Of a DNA stretch of 64,000 nt, positions 34,066 through 43,292 are shown piece by piece (position 1 is the stretch's first letter; each line of letters starts with the position of its first letter). The notes under the pieces are model-generated. The model worked only from the letters and a program-made list of their open reading frames with translations, searched no databases and was not told where the DNA came from. The position numbers and the translations under genes are program-made. The DNA is from 66-474 sp035281745 (lineage in GTDB: Bacteria > Pseudomonadota > Gammaproteobacteria > Xanthomonadales > Rhodanobacteraceae): positions 1 through 64,000 of the forward strand of contig DATEDI010000004.1 in assembly GCA_035281745.1 (NCBI GenBank). Reading direction: 5' to 3'.

Positions 34066-36231
34066 TCAGCATTTCCGCAGCAACCAGCAGCCATGGATGT
34101 GCGGCCGCCGTGCGAAGTCCGCGGGAATGCTGGCGCGACCGACGTCTTCGATCGCGAACGTCCGTGACAGCGCCTCGACATCCAGCTTGAAGCGCCGGAA
34201 ATTGTTGGAGAACACGATTACGCCATCGTCGCGCAGGCGCCGCGCGCACGCATCCAGCAGTTCGACGTGGTCGCGCTGGACGTCGAAATCACCCGCGCGC
34301 TTCGAGTTCGAAAACGTGGGCGGGTCCACATAGATCAGTCCGAACCGCGCGGGACTCTCGGCCAGAAACGTCATCGCATCCGCGCGGGCGAGTACGTGGT
34401 CGCTGCCGTCGAACCCGTTCAGGACCAGGTTGCGCGACGCCCATTCGAGATAGCCCTGTGAAAGGTCGACGCTGGTGGTGCTGCGCGCGCCGCCCGCGGC
34501 TGCATACACGCTGGCCGTGCCGGTGTAGGCGAACAGGTTCAATACGTCACGATTGCGAGAAAGTTCACGCAAGCGGGCACGCACCAGACGGTGATCGAGG
34601 AACAGACCCGTGTCGATGCGATCGCGCAGGTTGACGAGGAAGCGCAGTCCGCCCTCCCCGACCACCAGGAATTCCTCGCGCGCGGCAAAGCGGCCGTATT
34701 TACTGCCGCCCTTGCCGCGCGCGCGGGTCTTGGAGACCATGCGTTCGCGCGGAACGTCCAGCGCAGCGCGCGCGGCGCGTTGCAAATCGCGCCAGCGCGT
34801 TTGCGCGGCGTTGGTTTCGACACTGGCGGGTGGCGCGTATTCCTGTACGTGCAGCCATGTTTGCGCCGTGGTTTCGTCGCCTCCATCGGCTTCATCCTCG
34901 GCCCAGCCGCGGTAGACGTCGATGGCCGCGGCGTATTCCGGCAGGTCGGCGTCGTAGGCGCGAAAGCAGGTGATGCCTTCGCGTGACAACTGCTTGCGGA
35001 GGTTGCGCAGATTCTTGCGGATGCGATTGGCGACCATTTCGGCGCCGGCCGACAGCGGCGCCGTATCGGACGCCGTTGAAGGCGCGCGAACTTCGACCAA
35101 TCCCAACCGACACTCGATCGCGCCATTGAACAACATGTAATGTTTGTCTGCGCGCAGTCCGAGCGCGCGTTCGAGTTCCGGCTCACTGGTCAGCACGGCC
35201 GCGTACCAACCGGCGAATCCCGACCGCAGCTGCTCGCCAAACGCGCGGTACATCGCCGGCAGCGTCGCGAGATCGCCCATGCGCTCGCCATAAGGCGGAT
35301 TGGTGATCACCAGTCCCGATGCAAAACCCGCGGGCGCTTCCAGATATTCGACCGCGCGCTTGTCGAGCGTGACGAAACCCGCGACGCCGGCGCTCTGCAG
35401 GTTGTGCGTCGCGACCGCGATCATGCGCGGATCGCTGTCGCTGCCGAAGAAGCACGAGCGGAGCTCGCGCAATCCCGCCTGCGCGCGCTCCTGCGCCGCA
35501 TCGCGCAAGCGCTGCCACAGCCCCGTGTCGTGGCCACGCCAACCGAGGAATCCGAAATAGTCGCGCTGTAGGGCGGGCGCGACGTGCGCGACCATCCATG
35601 CCGCTTCGATCAGCAACGTGCCGGAGCCGCACATTGGATCGACCAGCGCGCCGCCCTGGGCGTAGATTTCCGGCCAGCGCGCGCGCAACAGCATCGCGCA
35701 GGCGAGGTTTTCCTTCAGCGGCGCCTCGCCCTGTTCACGACGCCAGCCGCGGCGGTGCAGCGGCTCGCCTGAAAGGTCCAGCGACAACGTCGCGTGCCCC
35801 TTGTGCAATCGCAGATTGAGCCGGACATCCGGGCGATCAGTCTGCACCGTCGGGCGCGTTTCGTAGCGTTCGCGGAACTGGTCGACGATCGCATCCTTCG
35901 TCTTCTGCGCCGCGAAACCCGAATGCGTGATCGTGCCACTGCTGCCGATGGCGTCGATTGCGAGCGTGGCGTCGGGCGCCATGTGCTGCGACCAGTCGAC
36001 GCCGCGCGCGCCGACGTACAGTGCCTCGGCATCGGCGGCCGCGAATTCCGCGAGCGGCATCAGGATGCGACTGGCCAGCCGCGATTCGAGGCAGGCCCGA
36101 TACGCGCATGTCATGTCGCCTTTGAAACGTACGCCCGCCAAAGCTTCGCGTGCATCGGCGCCCAGCGTGGCCAGTTCGTCGCGCAGCAGGTATTCGAGCC
36201 CTTTCGGGCAGGTGGCGAAAAATTGCGTCAC
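34066..36231 (-). CDS. rlmL: Bifunctional 23S rRNA methyltransferase RlmKL
   Basis: A 721 aa fusion enzyme with two SAM domains. The N-terminal THUMP plus RlmL part (m2G2445) has VDPMCGSGTLLIEAAW and the catalytic ITNPPYGERMG (about 310). The C-terminal RlmK part (m7G2069) has LNLFAYTGTASVYAAAGGA and IYVDPPTFSNSKR (about 632-644). The length matches the enterobacterial fusion (E. coli 702 aa). The start MTQFFATCPKGLEYLL is the usual family opening. It begins 1 base after the upstream hydrolase stop, so the two are co-transcribed. Confidence 0.95.
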   Translation of the reverse strand: MTQFFATCPKGLEYLLRDELATLGADAREALAGVRFKGDMTCAYRACLESRLASRILMPLAEFAAADAEALYVGARGVDWSQHMAPDATLAIDAIGSSGTITHSGFAAQKTKDAIVDQFRERYETRPTVQTDRPDVRLNLRLHKGHATLSLDLSGEPLHRRGWRREQGEAPLKENLACAMLLRARWPEIYAQGGALVDPMCGSGTLLIEAAWMVAHVAPALQRDYFGFLGWRGHDTGLWQRLRDAAQERAQAGLRELRSCFFGSDSDPRMIAVATHNLQSAGVAGFVTLDKRAVEYLEAPAGFASGLVITNPPYGERMGDLATLPAMYRAFGEQLRSGFAGWYAAVLTSEPELERALGLRADKHYMLFNGAIECRLGLVEVRAPSTASDTAPLSAGAEMVANRIRKNLRNLRKQLSREGITCFRAYDADLPEYAAAIDVYRGWAEDEADGGDETTAQTWLHVQEYAPPASVETNAAQTRWRDLQRAARAALDVPRERMVSKTRARGKGGSKYGRFAAREEFLVVGEGGLRFLVNLRDRIDTGLFLDHRLVRARLRELSRNRDVLNLFAYTGTASVYAAAGGARSTTSVDLSQGYLEWASRNLVLNGFDGSDHVLARADAMTFLAESPARFGLIYVDPPTFSNSKRAGDFDVQRDHVELLDACARRLRDDGVIVFSNNFRRFKLDVEALSRTFAIEDVGRASIPADFARRPHIHGCWLLRKC

Positions 36232-36232
36232 G

Positions 36233-36763
36233 TCAATTGGCTCGCGCCGAAACCGATTCGAGGAACCCGCGAAATTGCCGTTCGATCACCGGCACGTGCA
36301 TCGCCAACCGGTGGTCATCCGGCAGCAACAACGCCGGCATGCCGCGCGTGCGTGCGAATGCCTGCGCGGCCAGCACCGGGCACAGCGTGTCCTCGTAACC
36401 ATGGATCAGCATCGCGGGCACACTAACCGCCATGTCGAACGGCTGCGGGCATTCGGGGATCACCGTCGGCAGCGCGACCAGAAACAGCCCGTCGCACGGC
36501 GCACGCAGCGATGCCAGCCCGGAAACGAACGCGCCCATGCTGGAACCCGCCAGCACCAGCGGCCGTGGAGCATCCCGCATTGCTTCGACGAGGCGCGCGA
36601 CGCGCGGCGGCACCGCGCCCGCGTAGCCGAGCGCGTCTTCCTCGCGATAGTCGGGCTTGAACGTGCTCCAGCCCAGCGACTCGGCGACCCGCGCCAGCGC
36701 GCTGACCTTGGTGGCGTCGGGTCCGCTGTCGGTGCCGTGGGAAAGGATGACGTGGCCGGGCAT
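36233..36763 (-). CDS. Small alpha/beta hydrolase (RBBP9/YdeN-like)
   Basis: A 176 aa minimal alpha/beta hydrolase. The oxyanion start is VILSHGTDSGPDATK, the nucleophile Ser is in LAGSSMGAFVSG (about 76), the acid is in IHGYEDTLCP and the catalytic His in LLPDDHRLAMH. It lacks a lid, like the RBBP9/YdeN group of serine hydrolases, whose natural substrates are unknown. The start MPGHVIL at 36763 fits the family opening. It abuts rlmKL and is divergent from the amidase gene 83 bases away. Confidence 0.82.
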   Translation of the reverse strand: MPGHVILSHGTDSGPDATKVSALARVAESLGWSTFKPDYREEDALGYAGAVPPRVARLVEAMRDAPRPLVLAGSSMGAFVSGLASLRAPCDGLFLVALPTVIPECPQPFDMAVSVPAMLIHGYEDTLCPVLAAQAFARTRGMPALLLPDDHRLAMHVPVIERQFRGFLESVSARAN

Positions 36764-36846
36764 GGTTACTCGTGGATCGGGAACCAGGGACTGGAAAGCG
36801 TAACAGGCACCGCTCGCGCCCGGTCTTTCCATGCAACACTTCGCGC

Positions 36847-37422
36847 ATGGAATTACCCGTGATCCACGACCAGCCGCTGCCGTACGTCGAGCGCTTGCAA
36901 ACACGCGCGCTCGACGACATCGACCTGGTGGTGATCCATTGCACGGAGTTGCCCGACCTTGCGACCGCGCACGACTACGGCGAGCGCGTCGTGCACGCCA
37001 GTGGCACCGGCAACAGTGGGCACTACTACATCGACCGCGACGGCGGCATCGTGCGTTACGTGCCCGAAGAACGCATCGCGCACCACGTGCGCGGCCACAA
37101 CGAGCATTCCGTTGGTATTGAACTCGTCAACACCGGCCGCTGGCCGGACTGGTTCGATTCGCGCCGACAGGCCATGGCCGAAATGTATCCCGATGTGCAG
37201 ATCGATGCGCTGTTGAAGCTGCTCGCGCGCCTGCGCGTGACATTGCCGGGATTGCAAAAAATCGCCGGCCACGAAGAACTTGACACCGACATGATCGCGG
37301 CCAGCGACGATCCTTCGAAACAGGTCCGGCGCAAGCTCGACCCAGGCCCGATGTTCCCGTGGCCGCGCGTGATCGGCACATGCGGCCTGCAACGGCTGGC
37401 AACGCCCATGCGGCCGGTATAA
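36847..37422 (+). CDS. AmpD-like N-acetylmuramoyl-L-alanine amidase
   Basis: A 191 aa zinc amidase of the Amidase_2 (PGRP-like) family. The three metal ligands of AmpD are all found: His31 (LVVIHCTE), His142 (IAGHEELD) and Asp165 (RRKLDPGPMF). No signal peptide is present, so it should act in the cytoplasm on anhydro-muropeptides in cell-wall recycling. SVGIELVNTGRW is also conserved. It might be AmpD itself or a paralogue. Length is normal (E. coli AmpD 183 aa). No beta-lactamase or ampG is nearby. Confidence 0.88.
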   Translation: MELPVIHDQPLPYVERLQTRALDDIDLVVIHCTELPDLATAHDYGERVVHASGTGNSGHYYIDRDGGIVRYVPEERIAHHVRGHNEHSVGIELVNTGRWPDWFDSRRQAMAEMYPDVQIDALLKLLARLRVTLPGLQKIAGHEELDTDMIAASDDPSKQVRRKLDPGPMFPWPRVIGTCGLQRLATPMRPV

Positions 37423-37454
37423 TCCCGCTTCTTTTTGCGCGGATTGCCGTGGCC

Positions 37455-38330
37455 ATGACCCAACCGCACGTCAACGAGCTGATCGAACTGCTGCAGCTCG
37501 AGCGTCTCGAGGACAACCTGTTCCGCGGCCAGAGCCGTGACATCGGCACCAAGTACGTATTCGGCGGACAGGTGCTGGGCCAAGCATTGTCTGCCGCGCA
37601 GCAGACGGTCGATTCCGAACGCGCCGCGCATTCGCTGCACGCATATTTCCTGCGTGCCGGCGATGTCGACGCGCCGATCGTCTACCGCGTCAATCGCGCC
37701 CGCGACGGGCACAGCTTTTCGGTGCGCCGGGTGGAAGCGATCCAGCACGGCCAGCCGATCCTCAATTGCGCGGTGTCGTTCCAGGTCAGCGAACCCGGTT
37801 TCGAACACCAGACCGGCATGCCGGATGTACCGAAGCCGGAAGATCTGGACCCACCCACTTCGCTGCCCGAAGCCGAACTCGCCAAGCTGCCGCCCAAGCT
37901 GCAGCGCTGGCTGTCCACCGACGGTCCGTTCGAATACCGTTTCGTGTGGCCGCGCGACGAACTGCACCCGCCGAAGCGCCCGGCCTACCAGCACATCTGG
38001 TTTCGCCTCACCCAGCGCATCGAGGCCATGCCCGCGCTGCACCGCGCGCTGCTGGCCTACGCGTCCGATTATCACCTGATCGGCACCGCGTTGCTGCCGC
38101 ACGGCGTTTCCTACCTGACGCCCAACCTGCAGATGGCCAGTCTCGACCACGCGTTGTGGTTCCATCGCCCGTTCCGGGTGGACGAGTGGCTGCTGTATTC
38201 GTGCGAAAGCCCGACCGCGCAGGGTGCGCGCGGATTGGTGCGCGGCCAGATGTTCGATCTTTCCGGCAAGCTGGTGGCGTCCAGCGCGCAGGAGGGGCTG
38301 TTGCGATTGCGGGAAGCTCGCGATCGCTGA
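37455..38330 (+). CDS. tesB: Acyl-CoA thioesterase II
   Basis: A 291 aa double-hotdog thioesterase that hydrolyses medium- and long-chain acyl-CoA. It starts like E. coli TesB (LIELLQLERLEDNLFRGQS, then VFGGQVLGQAL). The catalytic triad residues appear in order: Asp in YASDYHLIGTALLPHG, a Thr/Ser position near MASLDHALWFHRPF, and Gln in LVRGQMFDLSGKLVASSAQEG. The ATG at 37455 is preferred; GTG 37449 is possible. Two REPs follow. Confidence 0.92.
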   Translation: MTQPHVNELIELLQLERLEDNLFRGQSRDIGTKYVFGGQVLGQALSAAQQTVDSERAAHSLHAYFLRAGDVDAPIVYRVNRARDGHSFSVRRVEAIQHGQPILNCAVSFQVSEPGFEHQTGMPDVPKPEDLDPPTSLPEAELAKLPPKLQRWLSTDGPFEYRFVWPRDELHPPKRPAYQHIWFRLTQRIEAMPALHRALLAYASDYHLIGTALLPHGVSYLTPNLQMASLDHALWFHRPFRVDEWLLYSCESPTAQGARGLVRGQMFDLSGKLVASSAQEGLLRLREARDR

Positions 38331-38361
38331 ACCGCCGGTTGTCAGGGTACGCGACGCTGGC

Positions 38362-38393
38362 GTTGGGCTTCGCTGCGCTCAGCACCAACCTAC
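38362..38393 (-). repeat. REP element, class A distant copy
   Basis: A copy, in the inverted orientation, of the element beside the transposase gene at 1395-2093: gttgggctt, cgctgcgctcagc, accaacctac. It is 36 kb away and next to a class B copy, so the REPs act as dispersed, non-autonomous units. Confidence 0.8.
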
Positions 38394-38429
38394 ACAAGCG
38401 CTGCCATCGGGCTTCCCCGGGCAGGTTTC

Positions 38430-38471
38430 GTAGATTGGGCTGATCCCGGCGCGAGCCGGGAGAAGCCCAAC
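38430..38471 (-). repeat. REP element, class B distant copy
   Basis: gtagattgggctgat, then a cccggc-gcga-gccggg stem, then agaagcccaac. This is the pairing of a class A and a class B copy also seen at 1310-1426 and 2062-2165. The strong stem may also terminate tesB. The rest of the 38331-38627 gap shows nothing else. Confidence 0.75.
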
Positions 38472-38627
38472 ATCGCAGCCGTGTCGACGGCAAAACCGCT
38501 ACCGTGCAAGAAGCTTGCGGCGACCGCGAAGCTGAACGCGCGAGCAAAATCCGCGCATCCTCAACCCGACATTTCGGCGCCGCCAACCCGTCATTCCGCG
38601 TAGCGGAAACTGTCGTAAACTTCCGGC

Positions 38628-39026
38628 ATGCGCAGGATTTACAGCTCCCCGAGAATCGAAAACGTCGAGCGGTTGGTCGCGGTGATGGCCGAACACGGCA
38701 TCGTCACCCAGGTGACCAACTTGCGCGCGTACGACAGCAAGAGTTATCGGCGGTTCTCCTATGCCCGCCCCGGCAGCAGCGACAACTGGCCCTCGGTGTG
38801 GGTGAAGCACGCCGGCGACCACACCCGCGCGCGCCAGTTGATGCGCGACATCGGCATCGAGCCCGTGACCCGCTACGCGGAAGAACTGGCCGCATACCGG
38901 TTCCAGAAAACCGGTGGCGGCGCGCGCAGTCCCGCGCATGTTGCCGCCCGCGTGCGCACCGCCGTGCTGGTCGCGGTGTGCATCGCCCTCGCCATCTACG
39001 GAGCGAAGTTGATTTCGGTCTGGTGA
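38628..39026 (+). CDS. Conserved protein with C-terminal membrane anchor
   Basis: A 132 aa protein. It opens with a small alpha-beta domain of DUF2007-like look (MRRIYSSPRIENVERLVAVMAEHGIVTQVTN), in which a signal-transducing PII-like fold is possible. It ends in one membrane helix (TAVLVAVCIALAIYGAKLI). Related proteins occur across Xanthomonadales without known function. Its stop is 1 base before bpt, so the two are translated together. Confidence 0.68.
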   Translation: MRRIYSSPRIENVERLVAVMAEHGIVTQVTNLRAYDSKSYRRFSYARPGSSDNWPSVWVKHAGDHTRARQLMRDIGIEPVTRYAEELAAYRFQKTGGGARSPAHVAARVRTAVLVAVCIALAIYGAKLISVW

Positions 39027-39027
39027 C

Positions 39028-39759
39028 ATGACCCTCCGCAGCGAACGCGTCCGGCTGTTCCAGACCCTCCCGCATCCATGCGGTTATTTCGAGGGACGCA
39101 CCGCACAGAACCTGGTGCTGGACCCCGCCGCGCCGAACCTGCCCAAGCTTTACGCACTTTCCCTGGCGCGCGGGTTCCGTCGCGCCGGTGGCCACGTCTA
39201 CCACCCGCACTGCCAGCGTTGCCACGCCTGCGAACCGTGCCGGATCGACGTGGCGACGTTCACGCCCGACCGCAGCCAGCGGCGTTGTCTCGCGTCGAAC
39301 CGCGACATCGAGCTGACCGAGTGCCCGCCCGGCCTCACCACCGAACGCCAGGACCTGTACGCACGCTATCTGCACACGCGACACCCGGGCGGCGGCATGG
39401 ACGAAGCCAGCGACGAGGACTTCTCGCATTTCCTCGCGGCACCCTGGAGCCCGACGGTGTTCCTCGAATTCCGGTGCGAGGGACGCCTGCTCGCGGTGGC
39501 GGTCACCGACGTGTGCGAAACCGGCTTGTCCGCGGTGTATACGTTCTTCGATCCGGACCTGCCGAAGCGTGGCCTCGGCACCTATGCGATCCTGCGCCAG
39601 ATCGAACTCGCGCGCACTCGCAGCCTGTCGCACCTGTACCTGGGCTACTGGATCGCGCACCATCCCAAGATGGGTTACAAGGCGCGCTTCCACAGCCTGC
39701 AGGTGCTCGGCCCGGATGGCTGGGCGCCGATCGCGCGGCCGTACAGAATCAAGCCATGA
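39028..39759 (+). CDS. bpt: Aspartate/glutamate leucyl-transferase (N-end rule)
   Basis: A 243 aa aminoacyl-tRNA protein transferase that adds leucine from Leu-tRNA to proteins with N-terminal Asp or Glu, marking them for ClpSAP. The Cys-rich site HPHCQRCHACEPCRIDV lies at about 60-76. AVYTFFDPDLPKRGLGTYAILRQIE and YLYLGYWI-type HLYLGYWIAHHPKMGYK form the GNAT-like catalytic half. The length is right for Bpt (about 240 aa). It overlaps the next gene (ATGA). Confidence 0.93.
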   Translation: MTLRSERVRLFQTLPHPCGYFEGRTAQNLVLDPAAPNLPKLYALSLARGFRRAGGHVYHPHCQRCHACEPCRIDVATFTPDRSQRRCLASNRDIELTECPPGLTTERQDLYARYLHTRHPGGGMDEASDEDFSHFLAAPWSPTVFLEFRCEGRLLAVAVTDVCETGLSAVYTFFDPDLPKRGLGTYAILRQIELARTRSLSHLYLGYWIAHHPKMGYKARFHSLQVLGPDGWAPIARPYRIKP

Positions 39760-40223
39760 AATGGCAAGGCGCGACTTTCGCGGTGCTGATGGCATTGCCG
39801 GTGCTGCCGGCCACAGCCGCGACCACGCCGCCGCAAGCCGCAGCGAACGCGCCAAGCGTTGCCCAAGGCGCCATCGAGAAACTGGAACAACGCTGGACCG
39901 CCGACATCGCACGTGGTGATCGCGACGATCTCGCCGCGATGCTTGCCGACGACTATCGCGACATCGATTGGAAGGGCGTCATCCGCGACAAATCCACACT
40001 GCTGGCCGGCCTTCATGCATCGGCGGATGCCACGCAGCACATCACGCAATTGCAGGTGCGGGTATGGGGCGACACCGCCGTCGCGACCGGCATCAACGAA
40101 GTGCGTTCGCGCAGCAAGGGCTGGACCGTCGAGGTGCCCTTTACCGATGTGTTCGCGCGCATCGACGGTCACTGGCTTGCAGTGTCGTCGCAGGAAACGC
40201 TGCGCAAGCCTTCCAAGTCCTGA
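39756..40223 (+). CDS. Exported NTF2-like (DUF4440) protein
   Basis: A 155 aa protein with a signal peptide ending near ATAA. One SnoaL/DUF4440 domain follows (IEKLEQRWTADIARGDRDDLAAMLADDYRDIDWKG, then VRVWGDTAVATGINEV and FTDVFARIDGHWLAVSSQE). These cone-shaped domains may bind small molecules or act as enzymes; no active-site set is clear here. ATG overlaps the bpt stop, so it is co-translated, although its cell location differs. Confidence 0.8.
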   Translation: MKWQGATFAVLMALPVLPATAATTPPQAAANAPSVAQGAIEKLEQRWTADIARGDRDDLAAMLADDYRDIDWKGVIRDKSTLLAGLHASADATQHITQLQVRVWGDTAVATGINEVRSRSKGWTVEVPFTDVFARIDGHWLAVSSQETLRKPSKS

Positions 40224-40243
40224 CCCGCACGCACGGATACAGC

Positions 40244-40412
40244 GTGCAGGGCGGGAGTAACGAAGCGAATCCTGCCTATCAATATGCAGAAGGCGGGTTG
40301 TCACCCGCCCTACATGAGCTGCGCACACGCGGATGCAACGTGTAGGGCGGGAGTAGCGAAGCGAATCCCGCCGCTCGACATACAGAAGGCGGGTTGCCAC
40401 CCGCCCTACATG
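40244..40412. repeat. Two tandem copies of a palindromic intergenic repeat
   Basis: Each unit runs tagggcgggagtarcgaagcg, aatcc, a variable middle, atacagaaggcgggttg, then cacccgccctacatgag. The facing gggcggg / cccgccc arms can form a long hairpin. Copies are about 40244-40320 and 40341-40412, with the right half repeated closely. A type of dispersed repeat, not a gene. Confidence 0.7.
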
Positions 40413-40434
40413 AGTCTCGCCCTGGACGACGCGA

Positions 40435-40790
40435 TCACCCCGCTTGCACCCGCGGATACGTGTGCAGGTCTTCCAGCGAACACGACAACCCATCGTCCAT
40501 CACCACGCGGCAGTGTTCGCGACGCAGGCTGCGCGGATCGGGCGCGCCGATTGCAGCGCATGGCCTGGATGCAGCCCAACGCGAACATGAAACCGCGCGC
40601 CAAGTTCACGAAGTCCGCGCCCGTCGCCAGCGCCCAGGCGACTTCATAGGCCGTGATGCACTTGTCGGCGCAGATCACCCTGATGCGTCCACGCAAACCT
40701 TGTTCGATCATCGTGTCGACCAGCAGCGGCAGCGATTCGCGCAACGGCAGGCCCATGCCTTCCATCAGCGTTTGCGGCGAAGCTCCGGAA
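40435..40790 (-). pseudogene. Fragment of FMN-dependent glutamate-synthase-like protein
   Basis: The minus strand reads GASPQTLMEGMGLPLRES, then VDTMIEQGLRGRIRVICADK, then ATGADFVNLARGFMFALGCIQAMRCN, as in the C-terminal third of GltB-like FMN-binding glutamate synthases. It begins abruptly at about 40790 with no FMN-domain start. After 40550 the family sequence breaks off where CNKNTCPTG is expected; another frame then reads EHCRVVMDDGLSCSLEDLHTYP to a stop at 40435, which looks like the end of a different gene. A deletion relic, flanked by repeats. Confidence 0.65.
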
Positions 40791-40807
40791 TCGCACCGTT
40801 GTTATTT

Positions 40808-40825
40808 TGATATCATCGTGATATC
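40808..40825. promoter_or_regulatory. Doubled TGATATC operator upstream of the SPFH gene
   Basis: TGATATCA and TGATATCG are separated by three bases, 27 bases before the SPFH start. Each half is palindromic, so one regulator dimer could bind each. The Arc-like repressor encoded in the same unit (41786) is an obvious candidate. Inference from spacing and symmetry. Confidence 0.5.
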
Positions 40826-40851
40826 GTTTTGACACCCAAGCGGAGACCCCC

Positions 40852-41715
<864 letters not shown>

Positions 41716-41785
41716 TGATCATCCCCGATCACGAGGATCAAAACCGGCCATCCATGGTCGACTTTCCACAACAGCGCGCGTCCTG

Positions 41786-41983
41786 ATGCAAATGAGCACC
41801 GACAAGGACAAGAAGGCGTACCCGCTGCGGATCAACGCCGAAGTGCTGGACGCCATGCAACGCTGGTCGAACGACGAGTTGCGTTCGCTCAACGCGCAGA
41901 TCGAGTACGTGCTGCGCGAAGCGTTGCGCAAGGCCGGCAGGCTGAAAACCGGCGGCAAACACCACCCTCCCTCATCGAGATGA
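41786..41983 (+). CDS. Arc/MetJ-type ribbon-helix-helix DNA-binding protein
   Basis: A 65 aa protein. KAYPLRINAEVLDAMQRWSNDELRSLNAQIEYVLREALRKAG follows the Arc family: a beta strand (AYPLRI) for base contacts, then two helices with SLNAQIEYVLREAL. It would bind palindromic DNA as a dimer of dimers, perhaps the TGATATC pair at 40808. It overlaps the next gene by 4 bases. A hairpin gtgatc-gatcac at 41715-41732 lies between the SPFH gene and this one. Confidence 0.85.
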   Translation: MQMSTDKDKKAYPLRINAEVLDAMQRWSNDELRSLNAQIEYVLREALRKAGRLKTGGKHHPPSSR

Positions 41984-42183
41984 GAAGCACCATGAATCCC
42001 GACACACGCTGGATCTACAAGGTCGTCCGCTTCAAATCCTCGAAGTTTTTCAAGCTGCATCCCGATCCGGAAGAGATCGCCGACCAGTTGAACCAGTGGG
42101 GTCGCGACGGCTGGGAACTGGTGCACGTGGTCGAAGGCTACGGTGTACCCTCGCCGGTGTTCTACTTCAAGCGGCCGTCATGA
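41980..42183 (+). CDS. DUF4177-like small protein
   Basis: A 67 aa protein. WIYKVVRFKSSKFF, then PEEIADQLNQWGRDGWELVHVVEGYG and VFYFKRP is the DUF4177 pattern (small alpha-beta fold, function unknown). ATG 41980 overlaps the Arc stop; ATG 41992 is an alternative. Third gene of the SPFH/Arc unit. Confidence 0.8.
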   Translation: MRSTMNPDTRWIYKVVRFKSSKFFKLHPDPEEIADQLNQWGRDGWELVHVVEGYGVPSPVFYFKRPS

Positions 42184-42211
42184 CGCCGCGCCTTCGCCAC
42201 AGGAGCCGCCC

Positions 42212-42697
42212 ATGCATCGCAAGCTGATTCTCGTTGCATTCGCCGCCCTTTCGATGCCCGGCATGTCACTGGCAGCCGGACAGCTGCACCCCGCCGACAC
42301 CGCCCAGGATCATCCGGCAGCCAGCGCGCACGCCAACGCGACGGCCGGTGAAGCCGGGGCGGCCCGCATCGAAACCTGCACGGCCACCACCAATACCCTG
42401 ATCGACCATCTCGAGAAAGGTGATTTCACGGCGGCGACATCGAACTTCGATGCGACCATGAAAGCCAATCTCGGCGCAGACAAGCTTGGCCAATTCTGGA
42501 AGCAGGTCGCGAGCCAGGTGGGCACGTTGCAGGGCCGCGGCACTCCACGAAACATGATGTACGAAGGCCACGCCGTGATAAGCCTGCCCTTGCACTTCGA
42601 GAAGGGCGACGCCAACGCGCAGGTTGCCTGCGACGCTGACGGAAAGGTGGCCGGATTCTTCCTGCGTCCCGCGTCGGCGTCGGCATCCAGTGGCTGA
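42212..42697 (+). CDS. Secreted DUF3887-like protein
   Basis: A 161 aa protein with signal peptide (LILVAFAALSMPGMSLAAG). The mature part has LIDHLEKGDFTAATSNFDATMKANLGADKLGQFWKQVASQVG, followed by ISLPLHFEKGDANAQVACDADGKVAGFFLRP, as in the DUF3887 family (an NTF2-like fold). No active site is evident. A good aggag lies 8 bases ahead of the ATG. It overlaps the M15 gene that follows, which might share its location in the periplasm or growth-wall context. Confidence 0.75.
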   Translation: MHRKLILVAFAALSMPGMSLAAGQLHPADTAQDHPAASAHANATAGEAGAARIETCTATTNTLIDHLEKGDFTAATSNFDATMKANLGADKLGQFWKQVASQVGTLQGRGTPRNMMYEGHAVISLPLHFEKGDANAQVACDADGKVAGFFLRPASASASSG

Positions 42698-43268
42698 AGC
42701 CGCCGCCGCGCAGCCACCGCGGCGTTGTCGGGATGCTGCCGAACGCGGCGATCTGATCGGACGCTCATATGCGCTCGGCGTGCCGCGCGATTACGGACGA
42801 TCGCGCGGCTTGCGCATCCAGCGTGAGCCGTTGCATCTCGTATCGATCGGCCCCGACATCCACGATCGCGCGCAATGGCTGCAACCGCGCGCGGCCCGAG
42901 CGCTCGTCCGCATGCGCGAAGCCGGCGCGCGCGACGTGACGCTGCAAATCGTCTCCGCGTTCCGCTCGATCGAATACCAGCTCGGCATCGTCGAGCGCAA
43001 ACTCACGCGCGGTTTGACCATGGAAGAAATCCTGCGCGTCAGCGCCGCACCCGGTTACAGCGAACACCACAGCGGCCGCTGCGTGGATTTCACCGCGCCC
43101 GGATTCACGCCGCTCGAAGAAGAATTCGAGCGCTCACCCGAGTTCGCGTGGCTTCGGCAGCACGCCGCGGAATACCGGTTCGCCCTCTCCTACCCGCGCG
43201 GCAACCGCCACGGCATCGCGTACGAGCCATGGCACTGGTGTTGGCATGCGTGTTCGCCCCGGCCCTGA
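42690..43268 (+). CDS. M15 (VanY-like) D-alanyl-D-alanine carboxypeptidase-type protein
   Basis: A 192 aa zinc peptidase of family M15. It has the SxHxxGxAxD site as SEHHSGRCVD (His126, Asp133) and a second motif EPWHW (His182). IVSAFRSIEYQLGIVERKL is the typical preceding helix. The enzyme would cleave D-Ala-D-Ala or related ends of wall peptides. No signal peptide is visible, which is odd for a wall enzyme; the GTG start at 42690 overlaps the previous gene by 8 bases and is inferred from the family-like RRCRDAAERGDLIGRSY. Confidence 0.82.
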   Translation: MAEAAAAQPPRRCRDAAERGDLIGRSYALGVPRDYGRSRGLRIQREPLHLVSIGPDIHDRAQWLQPRAARALVRMREAGARDVTLQIVSAFRSIEYQLGIVERKLTRGLTMEEILRVSAAPGYSEHHSGRCVDFTAPGFTPLEEEFERSPEFAWLRQHAAEYRFALSYPRGNRHGIAYEPWHWCWHACSPRP

Positions 43269-43292
43269 CCTGACGACGGCGCTGGTGCGCGG

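Noticed and set aside
40829..40834. TTGACA as a -35 box for the SPFH gene
   Set aside because: It lies only 18 bases from the start codon, leaving no room for a -10 and leader.
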